From Candidatus Omnitrophota bacterium (GTDB taxonomy: Bacteria > Omnitrophota > Gorgyraeia > Aquiviventales > Aquiviventaceae): DNA of 19,021 nt. Each line of letters begins with the position of its first letter. Position 1 is the stretch's first letter. A model generated the notes under the pieces. The model ran no database searches and was not told where the DNA came from. It was given only the letters and a program-made list of their open reading frames with translations. Shown one piece after another: positions 1-6,647 of the stretch. The DNA lies in assembly GCA_016206585.1 (NCBI GenBank), contig JACQRE010000084.1, positions 1 to 19,021 on the forward strand, read 5' to 3'. The translations under genes were made by a program, and so were the position numbers.

Positions 1-397
1 ACGCGGGCATGAACGCCTCGATGCCGATGTCCACCATGAGGCCGCCTTTGACCTTGCGGACGGGGCGGCCGTCGATGGTGTCGCCCTCCTTGAAGCTGTT
101 GATGATCCGCTCCCAGCCCTTCTGCCGGTCGGCCTTGTGCTTGGAGAGGATGACCATGCCCTGCTCATCCTCGACGTTCTCGACGTACACTTCGACCTCG
201 TCGCCGACCGCGAGGTTGGGCTGGTCGCTGAACTCGACGCGGGAAATGGAGCCCTCCGACTTGAAGCCGATGTCGATGAGGACGTCCTGGGCGGTGAGCG
301 CGATCACGCGGCCCTTGACGATCTGGCCCTCGGTGATCACGCGGAGGTTCTGGGCGTACAGGTCAGACAGACTGGACGTGGTTTCTTCCGTCATCAT
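1..397 (-). CDS. rpsA: 30S ribosomal protein S1, N-terminal part (cut by window edge)
   Basis: Ribosomal protein S1 binds mRNA on the 30S subunit and helps initiation on structured or weakly SD-led messages. About 132 codons are visible, reading leftwards off the window. After a short acidic/Ser-Thr start, residues ~20-90 form a first S1 (OB-fold) domain (EGQIVKGRVIAL, then DVLIDIGFKSEG). A second begins near residue 105 (GDTIDGRPVRKVKGGLMVDI) and is cut at the edge. The ATG at 397 is chosen because a GAGG lies 7 nt upstream; an adjacent in-frame ATG at 394 is possible. It follows plsC by about 75 nt, a spacer that holds only a small 5-bp GC hairpin (448-460) without a T run. The family call is firm; total domain number cannot be seen. 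Confidence 0.93.
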   Translation of the reverse strand, partial: MMTEETTSSLSDLYAQNLRVITEGQIVKGRVIALTAQDVLIDIGFKSEGSISRVEFSDQPNLAVGDEVEVYVENVEDEQGMVILSKHKADRQKGWERIINSFKEGDTIDGRPVRKVKGGLMVDIGIEAFMPA

Positions 398-472
398 GGG
401 GATGCCTCGCTTCCGACGTGCCTAACGACCGCTTGCCTGGGGCGCGCCGCCTGGGAGGCGAAGCGCACCGGG

Positions 473-1138
473 TCATCCGTTGAGCTGTCGAGCCAATCGT
501 TGCCATTCGCGCGTCACGGCGTCGGCAAGCTGCTCGTGGTGATCGCGCGAGGGACGCTCTGAGGTCCGTCCCGCCATCTGTCCCGACTGGGACAGGCTGG
601 TCGGCGAGTCAGTATACGGAATGGGGGGGCCGAACGCAACCCGAATCTTCGACGGAGAGAGCCGTGCAGCGCCCGGCGGCCAGGCCTGGAACGTGCCCTG
701 GATGAGGGCGGGGACGACCGGCATCCGGGCCAGCCCCGCCAGCAATCCGACCCCCCGCTTGGCCCGCCCGAGCTGCCCATCGCGCTGCCGGCCGCCCTCC
801 GGGAAGATGGCGACGGGCTCGCCCTGCCGCAGCGCCTGCAGCACCTGGCGGATGGCGCCCAGATCGGCCTCGCCGCGCCGCACGGAGATGCACCGGACGC
901 TGCGCATGTACGCGGCCAGCCATGCGCGGGTGTAGAGGTCGGCGCGCGCCATGAACCGCACCCGGCGCGGGCAGGCGGCGCCGATCAACGGCGGATCCAA
1001 GAAGCTTGCGTGGTTGGCCGCCACGATGAAGGCCCCGTGTTGGGGCACATGCTCCTGGCCGCGCACCTCGAGGCCGAACCCGAGGCGGAAGAACAGCCAG
1101 CAGATGAGCTTGGAGATGTCGTACGGAACGTGCTTCAT
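473..1138 (-). CDS. plsC: 1-acyl-sn-glycerol-3-phosphate acyltransferase (PlsC family)
   Basis: Transfers an acyl chain to lysophosphatidic acid to give phosphatidic acid at the inner membrane face. The protein is 221 aa, within the usual PlsC range. The catalytic acyltransferase motif NHASFLD is at residues 42-48 (H43 and D48 as the HX4D pair). The substrate-binding FPEGGRQRDG starts at F112, and the VVPALIQGT block is near 141-149. A hydrophobic stretch near residues 10-23 could seat the protein in the membrane. The C-terminal ~40 residues are polar and not conserved. The ATG at 1138 has no clear Shine-Dalgarno sequence; its upstream flank is a word-repeat array. The order cmk-plsC-rpsA recurs in several bacterial phyla and supports the call. 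The exact acyl acceptor is inferred from family and context. Confidence 0.9.
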   Translation of the reverse strand: MKHVPYDISKLICWLFFRLGFGLEVRGQEHVPQHGAFIVAANHASFLDPPLIGAACPRRVRFMARADLYTRAWLAAYMRSVRCISVRRGEADLGAIRQVLQALRQGEPVAIFPEGGRQRDGQLGRAKRGVGLLAGLARMPVVPALIQGTFQAWPPGAARLSPSKIRVAFGPPIPYTDSPTSLSQSGQMAGRTSERPSRDHHEQLADAVTREWQRLARQLNG

Positions 1139-1160
1139 CAGACGGCAGACCGCAACTTAC

Positions 1161-1274
1161 AGCGACAAGCAACATGCAACAAGCAACACGGCACTACCAT
1201 GCTTTTCAAGGATAGGCTTTTGAAGTGCTGCTTGTCGCTTGTTGCTTGTCGCTTGTCGCTTGTTGCTTGTCGCT
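1161..1274. repeat. AAGCAAC-type inverted word array, copy A (cmk/plsC junction)
   Basis: Left part: AGCGACAAGC, AACATGCAAC, AAGCAAC words. Right part: a longer run of the complementary words (CTTGTCGCTT, GTTGCTTGTC, repeated). Between them is a ~45-nt core (about 1187-1231) with nested short stems: GCACT 1191-1195 with AGTGC 1224-1228, and TTCAA 1205-1209 with TTGAA 1220-1224. The core is almost identical to copy B at 2855-2948 (one difference over about 45 nt by eye) and related to copy C at 9126-9211. On the minus strand the array begins 4 nt after the cmk stop codon. Confidence 0.9.
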
Positions 1275-1278
1275 GATC

Positions 1279-1953
1279 TCATCGCTCTGGTCTGTTCCTC
1301 CGGATGTGCCGGAGCATCATCTGCACGACCTGGTTGATCGTCCGGTGGGTGGTGTTGATCGCGATCGCCCCGCGGGGCTTGACGAGCGGCCCCACGCGCC
1401 GCGTGCGGTCCAGCCCGTCGCGGAAATGGAGCTGCTCCCGGATCTGCGCGATCGGGCTACGGGCGCCGTAGAGCCGGGCGAGCTCCCGTTGGCGCCGGTG
1501 CGCGCGCACCTCCGGATCCGCGTCGAGGAAAAATTTATGCGAGGCCTTGGGGAACACGACCGAGCCGGTGTCGCGGCCTTCGACGACCACGCCGTGCCGG
1601 TCGGCGAGCTCTCGCTGGCGCTTGACCAGCGCGCGCCGCACCGGCGGATGCTGGGAGACGAGTGCCGCGGCCTCGGTGACCTCCTCCGTCCGGATCGCCG
1701 CGCTGATATCCTCGCCGGAGAGCCGCACCTGGAGCGAGCCGTCGTCGCGAACCCGCAGCTCGATCGGCAGCTGGCGGGCCAGCTCCGCAATGCGGTCCGC
1801 ATCGGCCACGGGGTGGAGCTGCCGCCGCCTGGCCGCGTAGGCGAGGGTGCGGTACGTCGCGCCGGTGTCGAGATACATGAGCCCGAGCCGCCGGGCCAGC
1901 GTCTTCGCCGCCGTGCTCTTCCCCACCCCGGCCGGGCCGTCGATGGTGATCAC
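1279..1953 (-). CDS. cmk: cytidylate kinase
   Basis: Phosphorylates CMP/dCMP to the diphosphate with ATP in the cytoplasm. From the GTG at 1953 the protein is 224 aa, close to E. coli Cmk (227 aa). The P-loop GPAGVGKST is at residues 6-14, the nucleoside-site DTGATYR at 29-35 and EGRDTGSVVFP at 125-135. A His/Arg-rich segment (DPEVRAHRRQREL) follows, typical of the mobile lid. The GTG start gives the normal family N-terminus (VITIDGPAG). In-frame longer versions exist from ATG 2016 and GTG 2061, but they would overlap tyrA and translate the repeat array into an Arg-rich leader not seen in the family. No Shine-Dalgarno is visible for any of these starts. Function is secure; the start is uncertain. 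Confidence 0.92.
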   Translation of the reverse strand: MITIDGPAGVGKSTAAKTLARRLGLMYLDTGATYRTLAYAARRRQLHPVADADRIAELARQLPIELRVRDDGSLQVRLSGEDISAAIRTEEVTEAAALVSQHPPVRRALVKRQRELADRHGVVVEGRDTGSVVFPKASHKFFLDADPEVRAHRRQRELARLYGARSPIAQIREQLHFRDGLDRTRRVGPLVKPRGAIAINTTHRTINQVVQMMLRHIRRNRPER

Positions 1954-2002
1954 CAGTGAGCGCGTTGACGCGTTGGCGCGTTGGCGCGTTGAACGAGCAC
2001 GT
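1954..2002. repeat. GCGTTGGC-type word array (tyrA/cmk junction)
   Basis: Tandem 8-mers, GCGTTGAC, GCGTTGGC, GCGTTGGC, GCGTTGAAC, fill the whole gap between the tyrA stop (2003-2005) and the probable GTG start of cmk. The 19-mer gcgcgttggcgcgttgaac at 1976-1994 recurs exactly at 3999-4017 in the hisC/aroF junction. No convincing inverted half is present here, unlike the hisC/aroF copy. Confidence 0.85.
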
Positions 2003-2845
2003 TTAGTCGAGGGCATCGCGGCGGGCTTTGGCTTGGGCGAGGAATCGCCGCAGGCCGGCACGGTCGGTGCGCGCGAGCAGCCGGCGCGCGGCGCGCCATT
2101 CGCGCTCGAAGGCGTCCATCGCCCGCAGGACTTCGCGGCGGTTGGTGAAGAAGATGTCGTCCCACAGCGATGGGTCGCTCTTCGCCATCCGGGTGGCGTC
2201 GAGGAAGCTGCGCGGCGCCTCCGGCAGGCCGCCGGTGGAGACGGCGCGCGCCAGGGAGAACGCCAGGAGGTGCGTCAGGTGGCTGGTCTGCGCCAACAGC
2301 CGGTCGTGCCGGGCCGGATCCATCGCGACGAGGCGGCCGACGAGCGGCTTCCAGAGCGAGGCGACGCGGCGCAGCGCCGGGCGGCTGGTCCGTCGGGTCG
2401 GGGTCAGGACGCAGACCGAGCCGTCGAACAGGCGCGGATCGGCCGCCGCCAACCCGCGCCGCTCGGAGCCGGCGATCGGATGGCCGCCGACAAACGCGAC
2501 GTGCCGCGGCAGCGAGCGCTCAAGCGCCTGCACGATGGAGGCCTTCGCGCTGCCGACGTCGGTGAGAACGCTGCCCGGCTTCATCCACCGGGCGAGCCGC
2601 TGGGCCACCGGCACGATCGTCTCGACCGGGGTGGCGAGCACGACAAGATCCGCGTCGCGCACCGCCTCTTGCGCGTTAGTCGTGCCCCCGTCAACCGCCC
2701 CAAGCCGCTTCGCGCGCTTCGCCGTCAAGGCACTCCGGCTCAAGCCAACCACGCGGCCGGCCAGCCGCCGGCGCCTGATCGCCATCCCCAGCGATCCGCC
2801 GATGAGTCCCAATCCAACGATTGTCACGCGCTGAAAACTAGGCAT
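2003..2845 (-). CDS. tyrA: prephenate dehydrogenase
   Basis: Oxidatively decarboxylates prephenate to 4-hydroxyphenylpyruvate with NAD(P)+, the tyrosine branch. The protein is 280 aa from the ATG at 2845. The Rossmann glycine motif VGLGLIGGSLG is at residues 10-20, LTDVGSAK at 94-101, and the prephenate-site GGHPIAGSE at 120-128 with H122. This is the catalytic core only: no fused chorismate mutase and no ACT domain at the C-terminus, so allosteric control by tyrosine through ACT is not expected. An in-frame start 8 codons upstream would lie in the AAGCAAC array and is rejected. No Shine-Dalgarno is seen. It lies between aroF and cmk, where aroA is often inserted in related operons but is missing here. 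Arogenate specificity cannot be excluded. Confidence 0.93.
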   Translation of the reverse strand: MPSFQRVTIVGLGLIGGSLGMAIRRRRLAGRVVGLSRSALTAKRAKRLGAVDGGTTNAQEAVRDADLVVLATPVETIVPVAQRLARWMKPGSVLTDVGSAKASIVQALERSLPRHVAFVGGHPIAGSERRGLAAADPRLFDGSVCVLTPTRRTSRPALRRVASLWKPLVGRLVAMDPARHDRLLAQTSHLTHLLAFSLARAVSTGGLPEAPRSFLDATRMAKSDPSLWDDIFFTNRREVLRAMDAFEREWRAARRLLARTDRAGLRRFLAQAKARRDALD

Positions 2846-2854
2846 GTCAGAGTC

Positions 2855-2948
2855 AGCAACAAGCAACATGCAACAAGCAACACGGCACTACCATACTTTT
2901 CAAGGATAGGCTTTTGAAGTGCTGCATGTCGCTTGTTGCTTGTCGCTT
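2855..2948. repeat. AAGCAAC-type inverted word array, copy B (aroF/tyrA junction)
   Basis: An 18-nt left arm, agcaacaagcaacatgca (2855-2872), pairs with tgcatgtcgcttgttgct (2923-2940) at 17 of 18 positions. The loop is the conserved ~45-nt core shared with copy A (one difference by eye). The array fills the space between aroF and tyrA; on the minus strand its first word overlaps the aroF stop codon (TAAGCGACAAGC, where TAA is the stop). No Shine-Dalgarno for tyrA remains in the gap. Confidence 0.92.
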
Positions 2949-3960
2949 AGATCGTTCGTCCCACGGCGACGGCCACCTTGCGCAGCTCCTTGACCAGCTC
3001 GGTGAAGGTCTTGGGCAGCAGCGATTGCGGCCCGTCGGAGAGGGCCACCTCAGGGTTGGGATGCACCTCGATCATCAGCCCGTCCGCCCCCGCGGCGACC
3101 GCGGCCTTGGCCATCGGCCCGACGAAATCCCAGGAGCCGGTGCCGTGGCTGGGGTCCACGATCACCGGCAGGTGCGAGAGTTTCTTGATGACCGGCACGG
3201 CGTTGAGATCCAGCGTGAAGCGCGTCTGGTCCTCGAAGGTCCGAATGCCCCGTTCGCACAGGATCACGTTGAAGTTGCCCTGGCTGAGGATGTACTCGGC
3301 CGCCAGGAGGAACTCGGTGATCGTCGCCGACAACCCGCGCTTGAGCAGTACCGGCTTGCGGCTTTGGCCCACCTCCTTGAGGAGGTCGAAGTTCTGCATG
3401 TTCCGCGCGCCGATCTGCATGATGTCCGCGTACTGCTCCAGCAGCGGGATGTCGCGCGCATCCATCAGCTCGGTCACGACGGGCATCCCGATCTGCTTGC
3501 CCACCTCGCGCAGGAACTTCAACCCCTCTTCGCCCAGCCCCTGGAACGAGTAGGGCGACGTCCGGGGCTTGAACGCCCCGCCCCGCAGGATCCGTGCTCC
3601 GGCCTGCTTGACCGCTTTCGCCGTGTCGTGGAGCATCTGCCGGTTCTCCACCGAGCACGGCCCGGCCATGATGACGATCTCCTTGGTGCCGATCTTCACC
3701 CCACCCGCGCTCACCACGCTCGGCTCAGGCTTGAACTCCCGCGAGACGAGCTTGTAGGGTTTGAGCACCGGCATCACCTTCTCGACGCCGGGGATCACCT
3801 CCAGCGGCTGGACGCGCAGGACGTCCTCCGAGCCGATCACCCCGATGATCGTCCGCTCGGTCCCCTTGGAGACCATCGGCTTGAGGCCGAGCGCCTTGAT
3901 CCGCTCGATGAGGTGGTCGATCTGCTTCTTCGTGGCATTCGGTTTGAGCACGATAATCAT
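2947..3960 (-). CDS. aroF: 3-deoxy-7-phosphoheptulonate (DAHP) synthase, class I-beta with N-terminal regulatory domain
   Basis: Condenses phosphoenolpyruvate and erythrose-4-phosphate to DAHP, the first shikimate-pathway step. From the ATG at 3960 the protein is 337 aa, matching the Thermotoga maritima enzyme (338 aa). Residues 1-~66 form a ferredoxin-like ACT-type domain (MIIVLKPNAT at the start). The TIM-barrel follows with AGPCSVE (99-105), GGAFKPRTSPYSFQG (127-141) and DPSHGTG (269-275). The four metal ligands of the Thermotoga enzyme (Cys102, His272, Glu298, Asp309) occur at exactly those numbers. The N-terminal domain implies feedback inhibition by tyrosine or phenylalanine, as known for that family. 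A strong GGGAGG 8-9 nt upstream fixes the start; a GTG two codons earlier would be too close to it. KDO-8-phosphate synthase is a distant relative but lacks this domain. Confidence 0.96.
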   Translation of the reverse strand: MIIVLKPNATKKQIDHLIERIKALGLKPMVSKGTERTIIGVIGSEDVLRVQPLEVIPGVEKVMPVLKPYKLVSREFKPEPSVVSAGGVKIGTKEIVIMAGPCSVENRQMLHDTAKAVKQAGARILRGGAFKPRTSPYSFQGLGEEGLKFLREVGKQIGMPVVTELMDARDIPLLEQYADIMQIGARNMQNFDLLKEVGQSRKPVLLKRGLSATITEFLLAAEYILSQGNFNVILCERGIRTFEDQTRFTLDLNAVPVIKKLSHLPVIVDPSHGTGSWDFVGPMAKAAVAAGADGLMIEVHPNPEVALSDGPQSLLPKTFTELVKELRKVAVAVGRTI

Positions 3961-3968
3961 GAGCACAA

Positions 3969-3974
3969 CCTCCC
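3969..3974 (-). promoter_or_regulatory. Shine-Dalgarno sequence of aroF
   Basis: The minus strand reads GGGAGG here, with TTGTGCTC between it and the ATG at 3960. It is one of the clearest ribosome binding sites in the window. It selects ATG 3960 over the in-frame GTG at 3966. Confidence 0.85.
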
Positions 3975-3976
3975 TA

Positions 3977-4058
3977 GAGTTCTCGCGTGAGCGAGTTCGC
4001 GCGTTGGCGCGTTGAACCCACCAACGCGCTCACGCGGCGACGCGCTAACGCGCTAACG
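3977..4058. repeat. mosaic GCGTTGGC/CGCGCTAA inverted word array (hisC/aroF junction)
   Basis: Words in order (plus strand): GAGTTCTCGCG, GAGTTCGCGCG, GCGTTGGC, GCGTTGAAC, then CCAACGCGC, and two CGCGCTAA units (4041-4056). A 9-bp inverted pair gcgcgttgg (3999-4007) / ccaacgcgc (4021-4029) gives a hairpin with a 13-nt loop. The 19-mer at 3999-4017 is identical to 1976-1994. The word GAGTTCTCG also occurs in the scpB/scpA array. The hisC stop codon (4045-4047) and its last residues are encoded by the CGCGCTAA words. Confidence 0.85.
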
Positions 4059-5142
4059 TGTGTTTCAATGCGGCGACGAACCGGCGGTTCTCCGCCATCG
4101 TGCCGACCGTCACCCGGATGCAGCCGGAGAGCTTCCAGCCGCTCATCTCCCGCACGATCACGCCGCGGCGCAGCAGCGCCTGGACGACCGCCGGAGCGCC
4201 CGGCCCGAGCTGGATCAGGATGAAGTTCGCCGCACTGGGCACGTAGCGCAGCTTGAGCCGGTCAAACTCTTTCGAGAGGTAGCGGCGCCCTTCGTCGGTC
4301 GTCCGGCGCGTCTTCGCCAGGAACGCTCCATCCTCGAGCGCGGCCGCGGCGGCGGCCTGGGCCAGGCTGTTCACGTTGAAGGGCTCGCGCACCGCCTCCA
4401 TCGCCGCGATGAGCGAGGGCTGGGCGATGCCGTAGCCGATCCGCAGCCCGGCCAGCCCGTAGGCTTTCGAAAACGTCCGCGTCACGATCAGGGGCCGGTC
4501 CGCCGCCTGCCGCAGCGTCTGCGGGTAATCCGCAGCGCCCACGAACTCGTAGTAGGCCTCGTCCATGAACACGATGGTCTGCGCGGGCAGCCCCCGCAGG
4601 AACGCGTCGAGCTCCCGCCGGGTCACGTAGCTGCCGGTCGGATTGTCCGGATTCGCGATGAAGACGAGCTTCGTGTGCGGACTGACCGCCGCCTTCATCG
4701 CCGCGAGGTCGTACCGGTAGTCTTTGAGCGGCACGACGGTCACCGAGGCCCCGCACGCCCGCGCCTGGAGCTCGTAGATGAGGAACGTCGGGGCGGCGAC
4801 CACCACCTGCTCGCCGGGGTCGACGAACGCCCGCAGGGCCAGGACGATCAGCTCATCCGAGCCGTTGCCGAAGATGAGCGACGTGGGCTCGACCTTCAGC
4901 TTCTTCGCCAGGGCCGCGCGCTGCGCGCGGCACGTCGAGTCCGGGTAGCGGTGGAGCGACCCGGCCGCCCGGCGCAGGGCCGCCAGCGCCTTCGGCGAGG
5001 GGCCGAGGGCGTTCTCGTTGGAGGCGAGCTTGATCACCGACGAGAGCTTGAGGGCCCGCTGCACGTCCTCGATCGGCGTGCCCGGCTGATAGGCTGTCAG
5101 GCCGCGGATCGCTTCCCGCGCCCGTGGGTCGATGGTTGGCAT
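4045..5142 (-). CDS. hisC: histidinol-phosphate aminotransferase family (PLP fold type I)
   Basis: A PLP aminotransferase of the HisC family, which interconverts histidinol phosphate and imidazole acetol phosphate. In this aromatic cluster it may also transaminate phenylpyruvate, hydroxyphenylpyruvate or prephenate (inference from context). It is 365 aa from the ATG at 5142. Visible motifs: SNENALGPSP (41-50), FGNGSDELI (91-99), ANPDNPTG (163-170), MDEAYYEF (193-200), and the PLP lysine K226 in TFSKAYGLAGLRIGYG with phosphate-binding R234. An in-frame extension of 49 codons upstream is low-complexity and lacks family similarity. Only a weak GGAAG precedes the ATG. The last residues (TLAR) and the TAG stop are encoded by an intergenic word array. 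Family is certain; substrate is not. Confidence 0.92.
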   Translation of the reverse strand: MPTIDPRAREAIRGLTAYQPGTPIEDVQRALKLSSVIKLASNENALGPSPKALAALRRAAGSLHRYPDSTCRAQRAALAKKLKVEPTSLIFGNGSDELIVLALRAFVDPGEQVVVAAPTFLIYELQARACGASVTVVPLKDYRYDLAAMKAAVSPHTKLVFIANPDNPTGSYVTRRELDAFLRGLPAQTIVFMDEAYYEFVGAADYPQTLRQAADRPLIVTRTFSKAYGLAGLRIGYGIAQPSLIAAMEAVREPFNVNSLAQAAAAAALEDGAFLAKTRRTTDEGRRYLSKEFDRLKLRYVPSAANFILIQLGPGAPAVVQALLRRGVIVREMSGWKLSGCIRVTVGTMAENRRFVAALKHTLAR

Positions 5143-5330
5143 CACGCTTCCATCATATGGCGGCGGGTTCCGGTCGGGCGATGCTGCGCCGGATCGCTCG
5201 GCGCGCCCCGCCGTGTCGCGCCGTCGCTGCGGTCGGCGGGCTCGCTCGTTCCGAGACGCCGACTCGGGGAACCCCGTGGCCGCTCGCACCGCCTCCAGCT
5301 CCGGCTCCGCATTCGCCCGACCACCCGCCG
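5143..5330. other. 188-nt GC-rich spacer between pheA and hisC with no recognised feature
   Basis: No gene, hairpin terminator or word array can be recognised. All frames give Arg/Pro/Ala-rich low-complexity translations with no similarity to a known family. It ends abruptly where the AT-rich pheA begins (~5331-5345). It could be non-coding leader for hisC or a scar of gene exchange at this locus; neither is shown. Confidence 0.4.
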
Positions 5331-6203
5331 CTATCGTGTAGTGACAGGATACGAGCCAAGGATGCGTAGGAGCGAGGTTGAACGCTGGAGGGCTTTGATG
5401 GCCCGCTTAAGCCTCGGTTCTGATTCGTGCCCCTCAACATCAATGAAGAACAGGTATTCCCATGCCTTCTGTTTTGAGGGGCGTGACTCAATTTTCGTCA
5501 AATTGATCCGGTTACGCTTGAATACGACTAGCGCATCGTGGAGTGCTCCGGGACGATCTTTTACCGCGAACAATATGGATGTCTTGTTATATCGTCCAGG
5601 GCTCGGTTCGCCCAACCCGAGAACTAAGAAGCGCGTCTTGTTTTCCCGCTGTTCCGGGATAGATATGACACGCAATTTGCGGCCTCGCGCCAATTCACGC
5701 CGACCGATTGCTGCTCGATAACGCACATTGGCACTAACCCAATGTCGTTGATTTTTTGGATCCTGCAATACTTTCTTGTGGAACATAAGGTCAACTGCTT
5801 CGGCCGTTGAAAAAGTCTCCCATCTATTAGCATCGGGTAGATTCCTATCAAGCCAGGATCTGCATTGGGCAAGAGCCTGTGGGTGTGAAAGCACGAGCCC
5901 GACGTCGATCAACTTTACTCCTCGATGCAGAATGAGAGCGTGTCGAATATGACGCTCAATTTCCCCGTGAATCTTGACAGGGGTATCGATGAAGTCGATG
6001 AATCGGTCGAGTGTATGCGTAACGGCTCCTTCAAGTGAATTCTCAACCGGCACGACTCCGAAATCAGCTTCCCGACGTTCTACTCGATGGAAGACATCAT
6101 CTATAGTTGGAGTATGAAGATAAGCTGCCTTTCGTCCGAACTTAGCTAAGGCAGCTACATGGGTATTAGTTTGTGCTGGTCCAAGATATGCAATCGTCAG
6201 CAT
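5331..6203 (-). CDS. pheA: prephenate dehydratase with C-terminal ACT domain, divergent and AT-rich
   Basis: Converts prephenate to phenylpyruvate, the phenylalanine branch. The protein is 290 aa. The dehydratase domain (~1-200) shows AYLGPAQTNTH (5-15), GVVPVENSLEGAV (49-61), HPQALAQC (107-114) and the catalytic TRF (190-192, in ENKTRFLVLG). An ACT domain (~208-285) follows with DRPGALH (216-222) and IESRP (238-242), so feedback control by phenylalanine is expected from the family. It is divergent: the usual GPxGTFSH is GPAQTNTH, and the segment between HPQAL and TRF (WVSANVRYRAAIGRRELARG) is atypical. Base composition is visibly AT-rich against GC-rich neighbours, with sharp borders. Chorismate mutase, often fused at the N-terminus, is a separate upstream gene. 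The pattern suggests a horizontally acquired replacement. No Shine-Dalgarno is visible. Confidence 0.9.
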   Translation of the reverse strand: MLTIAYLGPAQTNTHVAALAKFGRKAAYLHTPTIDDVFHRVERREADFGVVPVENSLEGAVTHTLDRFIDFIDTPVKIHGEIERHIRHALILHRGVKLIDVGLVLSHPQALAQCRSWLDRNLPDANRWETFSTAEAVDLMFHKKVLQDPKNQRHWVSANVRYRAAIGRRELARGRKLRVISIPEQRENKTRFLVLGLGEPSPGRYNKTSILFAVKDRPGALHDALVVFKRNRINLTKIESRPSKQKAWEYLFFIDVEGHESEPRLKRAIKALQRSTSLLRILGSYPVTTR

Positions 6204-6343
6204 CGTGAAAGAGTGAGTAGCGTCGCGGGTGACGCGGAGCCAGGGCCCCCGCAGCCCGCCCGCAGGCCGCGAGTTGCGGCTGTACAGCCGCCCGCGGCCG
6301 AGGACGGCGCGGGGTGGCGCAGCGGCAGGACCCGCGACGCCAT
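6204..6343. other. GC-rich spacer between aroQ and pheA, no gene recognised
   Basis: About 140 nt of GC-rich sequence returns immediately upstream of the AT-rich pheA. A 48-codon minus-strand frame from about 6341 exists, but its Ala/Gly/Pro translation resembles no protein and I do not call it. Inverted GC-rich words (e.g. GGCTGTACAGCC at 6278-6289, a perfect 12-nt palindrome) are present. No terminator T run is seen. Confidence 0.4.
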
Positions 6344-6357
6344 ACTACGTGCTACGT
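6344..6357. repeat. two-copy heptamer (ACGTAGC/ACGTAGT) at the end of aroQ
   Basis: The minus strand reads ACGTAGC then ACGTAGT. These two near-identical heptamers encode the last residues of AroQ and its TAG stop, the same arrangement as in hisC and trpS with other words. With only two units this is the weakest of the arrays and could be chance. Confidence 0.5.
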
Positions 6358-6647
6358 TTGCGGCGCGGCGTGCCTTCCCGGCGGCGGCACTCGCAGAGGA
6401 TCGCCTGGAAGACGTGCTGGACCGCGAAGGAGGAGAGCGGCCCGCGGTTGGCGCGTAGGACGTGGCGCAGGACGAACGCCTCGCGCCGGGCGTCGAAGAC
6501 CGGCCACGTGCGCCGCTTCTTGATCCGGCCGATCTCCAGTGCCAGCGCGGCCCGCCGGTTCAGCGCGCGCAGGAGCTGCTCGTCCAGCCGGTCGATGCGG
6601 CGGCGCACGGCTGCCAGCCTCGCCACGGCGCGCCCCTTACGGCCCAT
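6345..6647 (-). CDS. aroQ: chorismate mutase, AroQ type, stand-alone
   Basis: Rearranges chorismate to prephenate, feeding PheA and TyrA in the same cluster. The product is 100 aa, the all-helical AroQ fold. Helix 1 is LAAVRRRIDRLDEQLLRALN with R15, followed by R31/R32. IGRIKKRR (39-46) holds the conserved lysine, then FDARREAF with D52 and E56. These line up with E. coli R11, R28, K39, D48 and E52. The segment ANRGPLSSFAVQHVFQAILCECRRRE resembles the end of the mutase domain in fused mutase-dehydratase P-proteins, where the dehydratase domain would follow. Here the gene stops instead, its final residues coming from a heptamer pair. The ATG at 6647 overlaps the scpB end by 11 nt, indicating translational coupling. 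No ACT domain. Confidence 0.88.
   Translation of the reverse strand: MGRKGRAVARLAAVRRRIDRLDEQLLRALNRRAALALEIGRIKKRRTWPVFDARREAFVLRHVLRANRGPLSSFAVQHVFQAILCECRRREGTPRRKRST

Noticed and set aside
448..460. Terminator between plsC and rpsA (CGCCT/AGGCG hairpin)
   Set aside because: A 5-bp stem with no following T run; likely a chance GC hairpin.
5143..5289. 49-residue N-terminal extension of HisC
   Set aside because: Arg/Pro-rich with no family similarity; ATG 5142 gives a normal-length enzyme.
4060..5721. Long plus-strand ORF (553 codons) across hisC and pheA
   Set aside because: It is the antisense shadow of two well-supported minus-strand genes in GC-rich DNA; the translation is Arg/Gly/Asp-rich and resembles no family.
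6206..6341. 48-codon minus-strand ORF between aroQ and pheA
   Set aside because: Ala/Gly/Pro low-complexity translation with no recognisable similarity; it merely reads through a GC-rich spacer.
6305..6345. tRNA-like stretch (GGTGGCGCAGCGGCAG resembles a tRNA D-arm)
   Set aside because: No acceptor stem, anticodon stem or T-arm (GGTTCGANTCC) follows at the proper distance on either strand.
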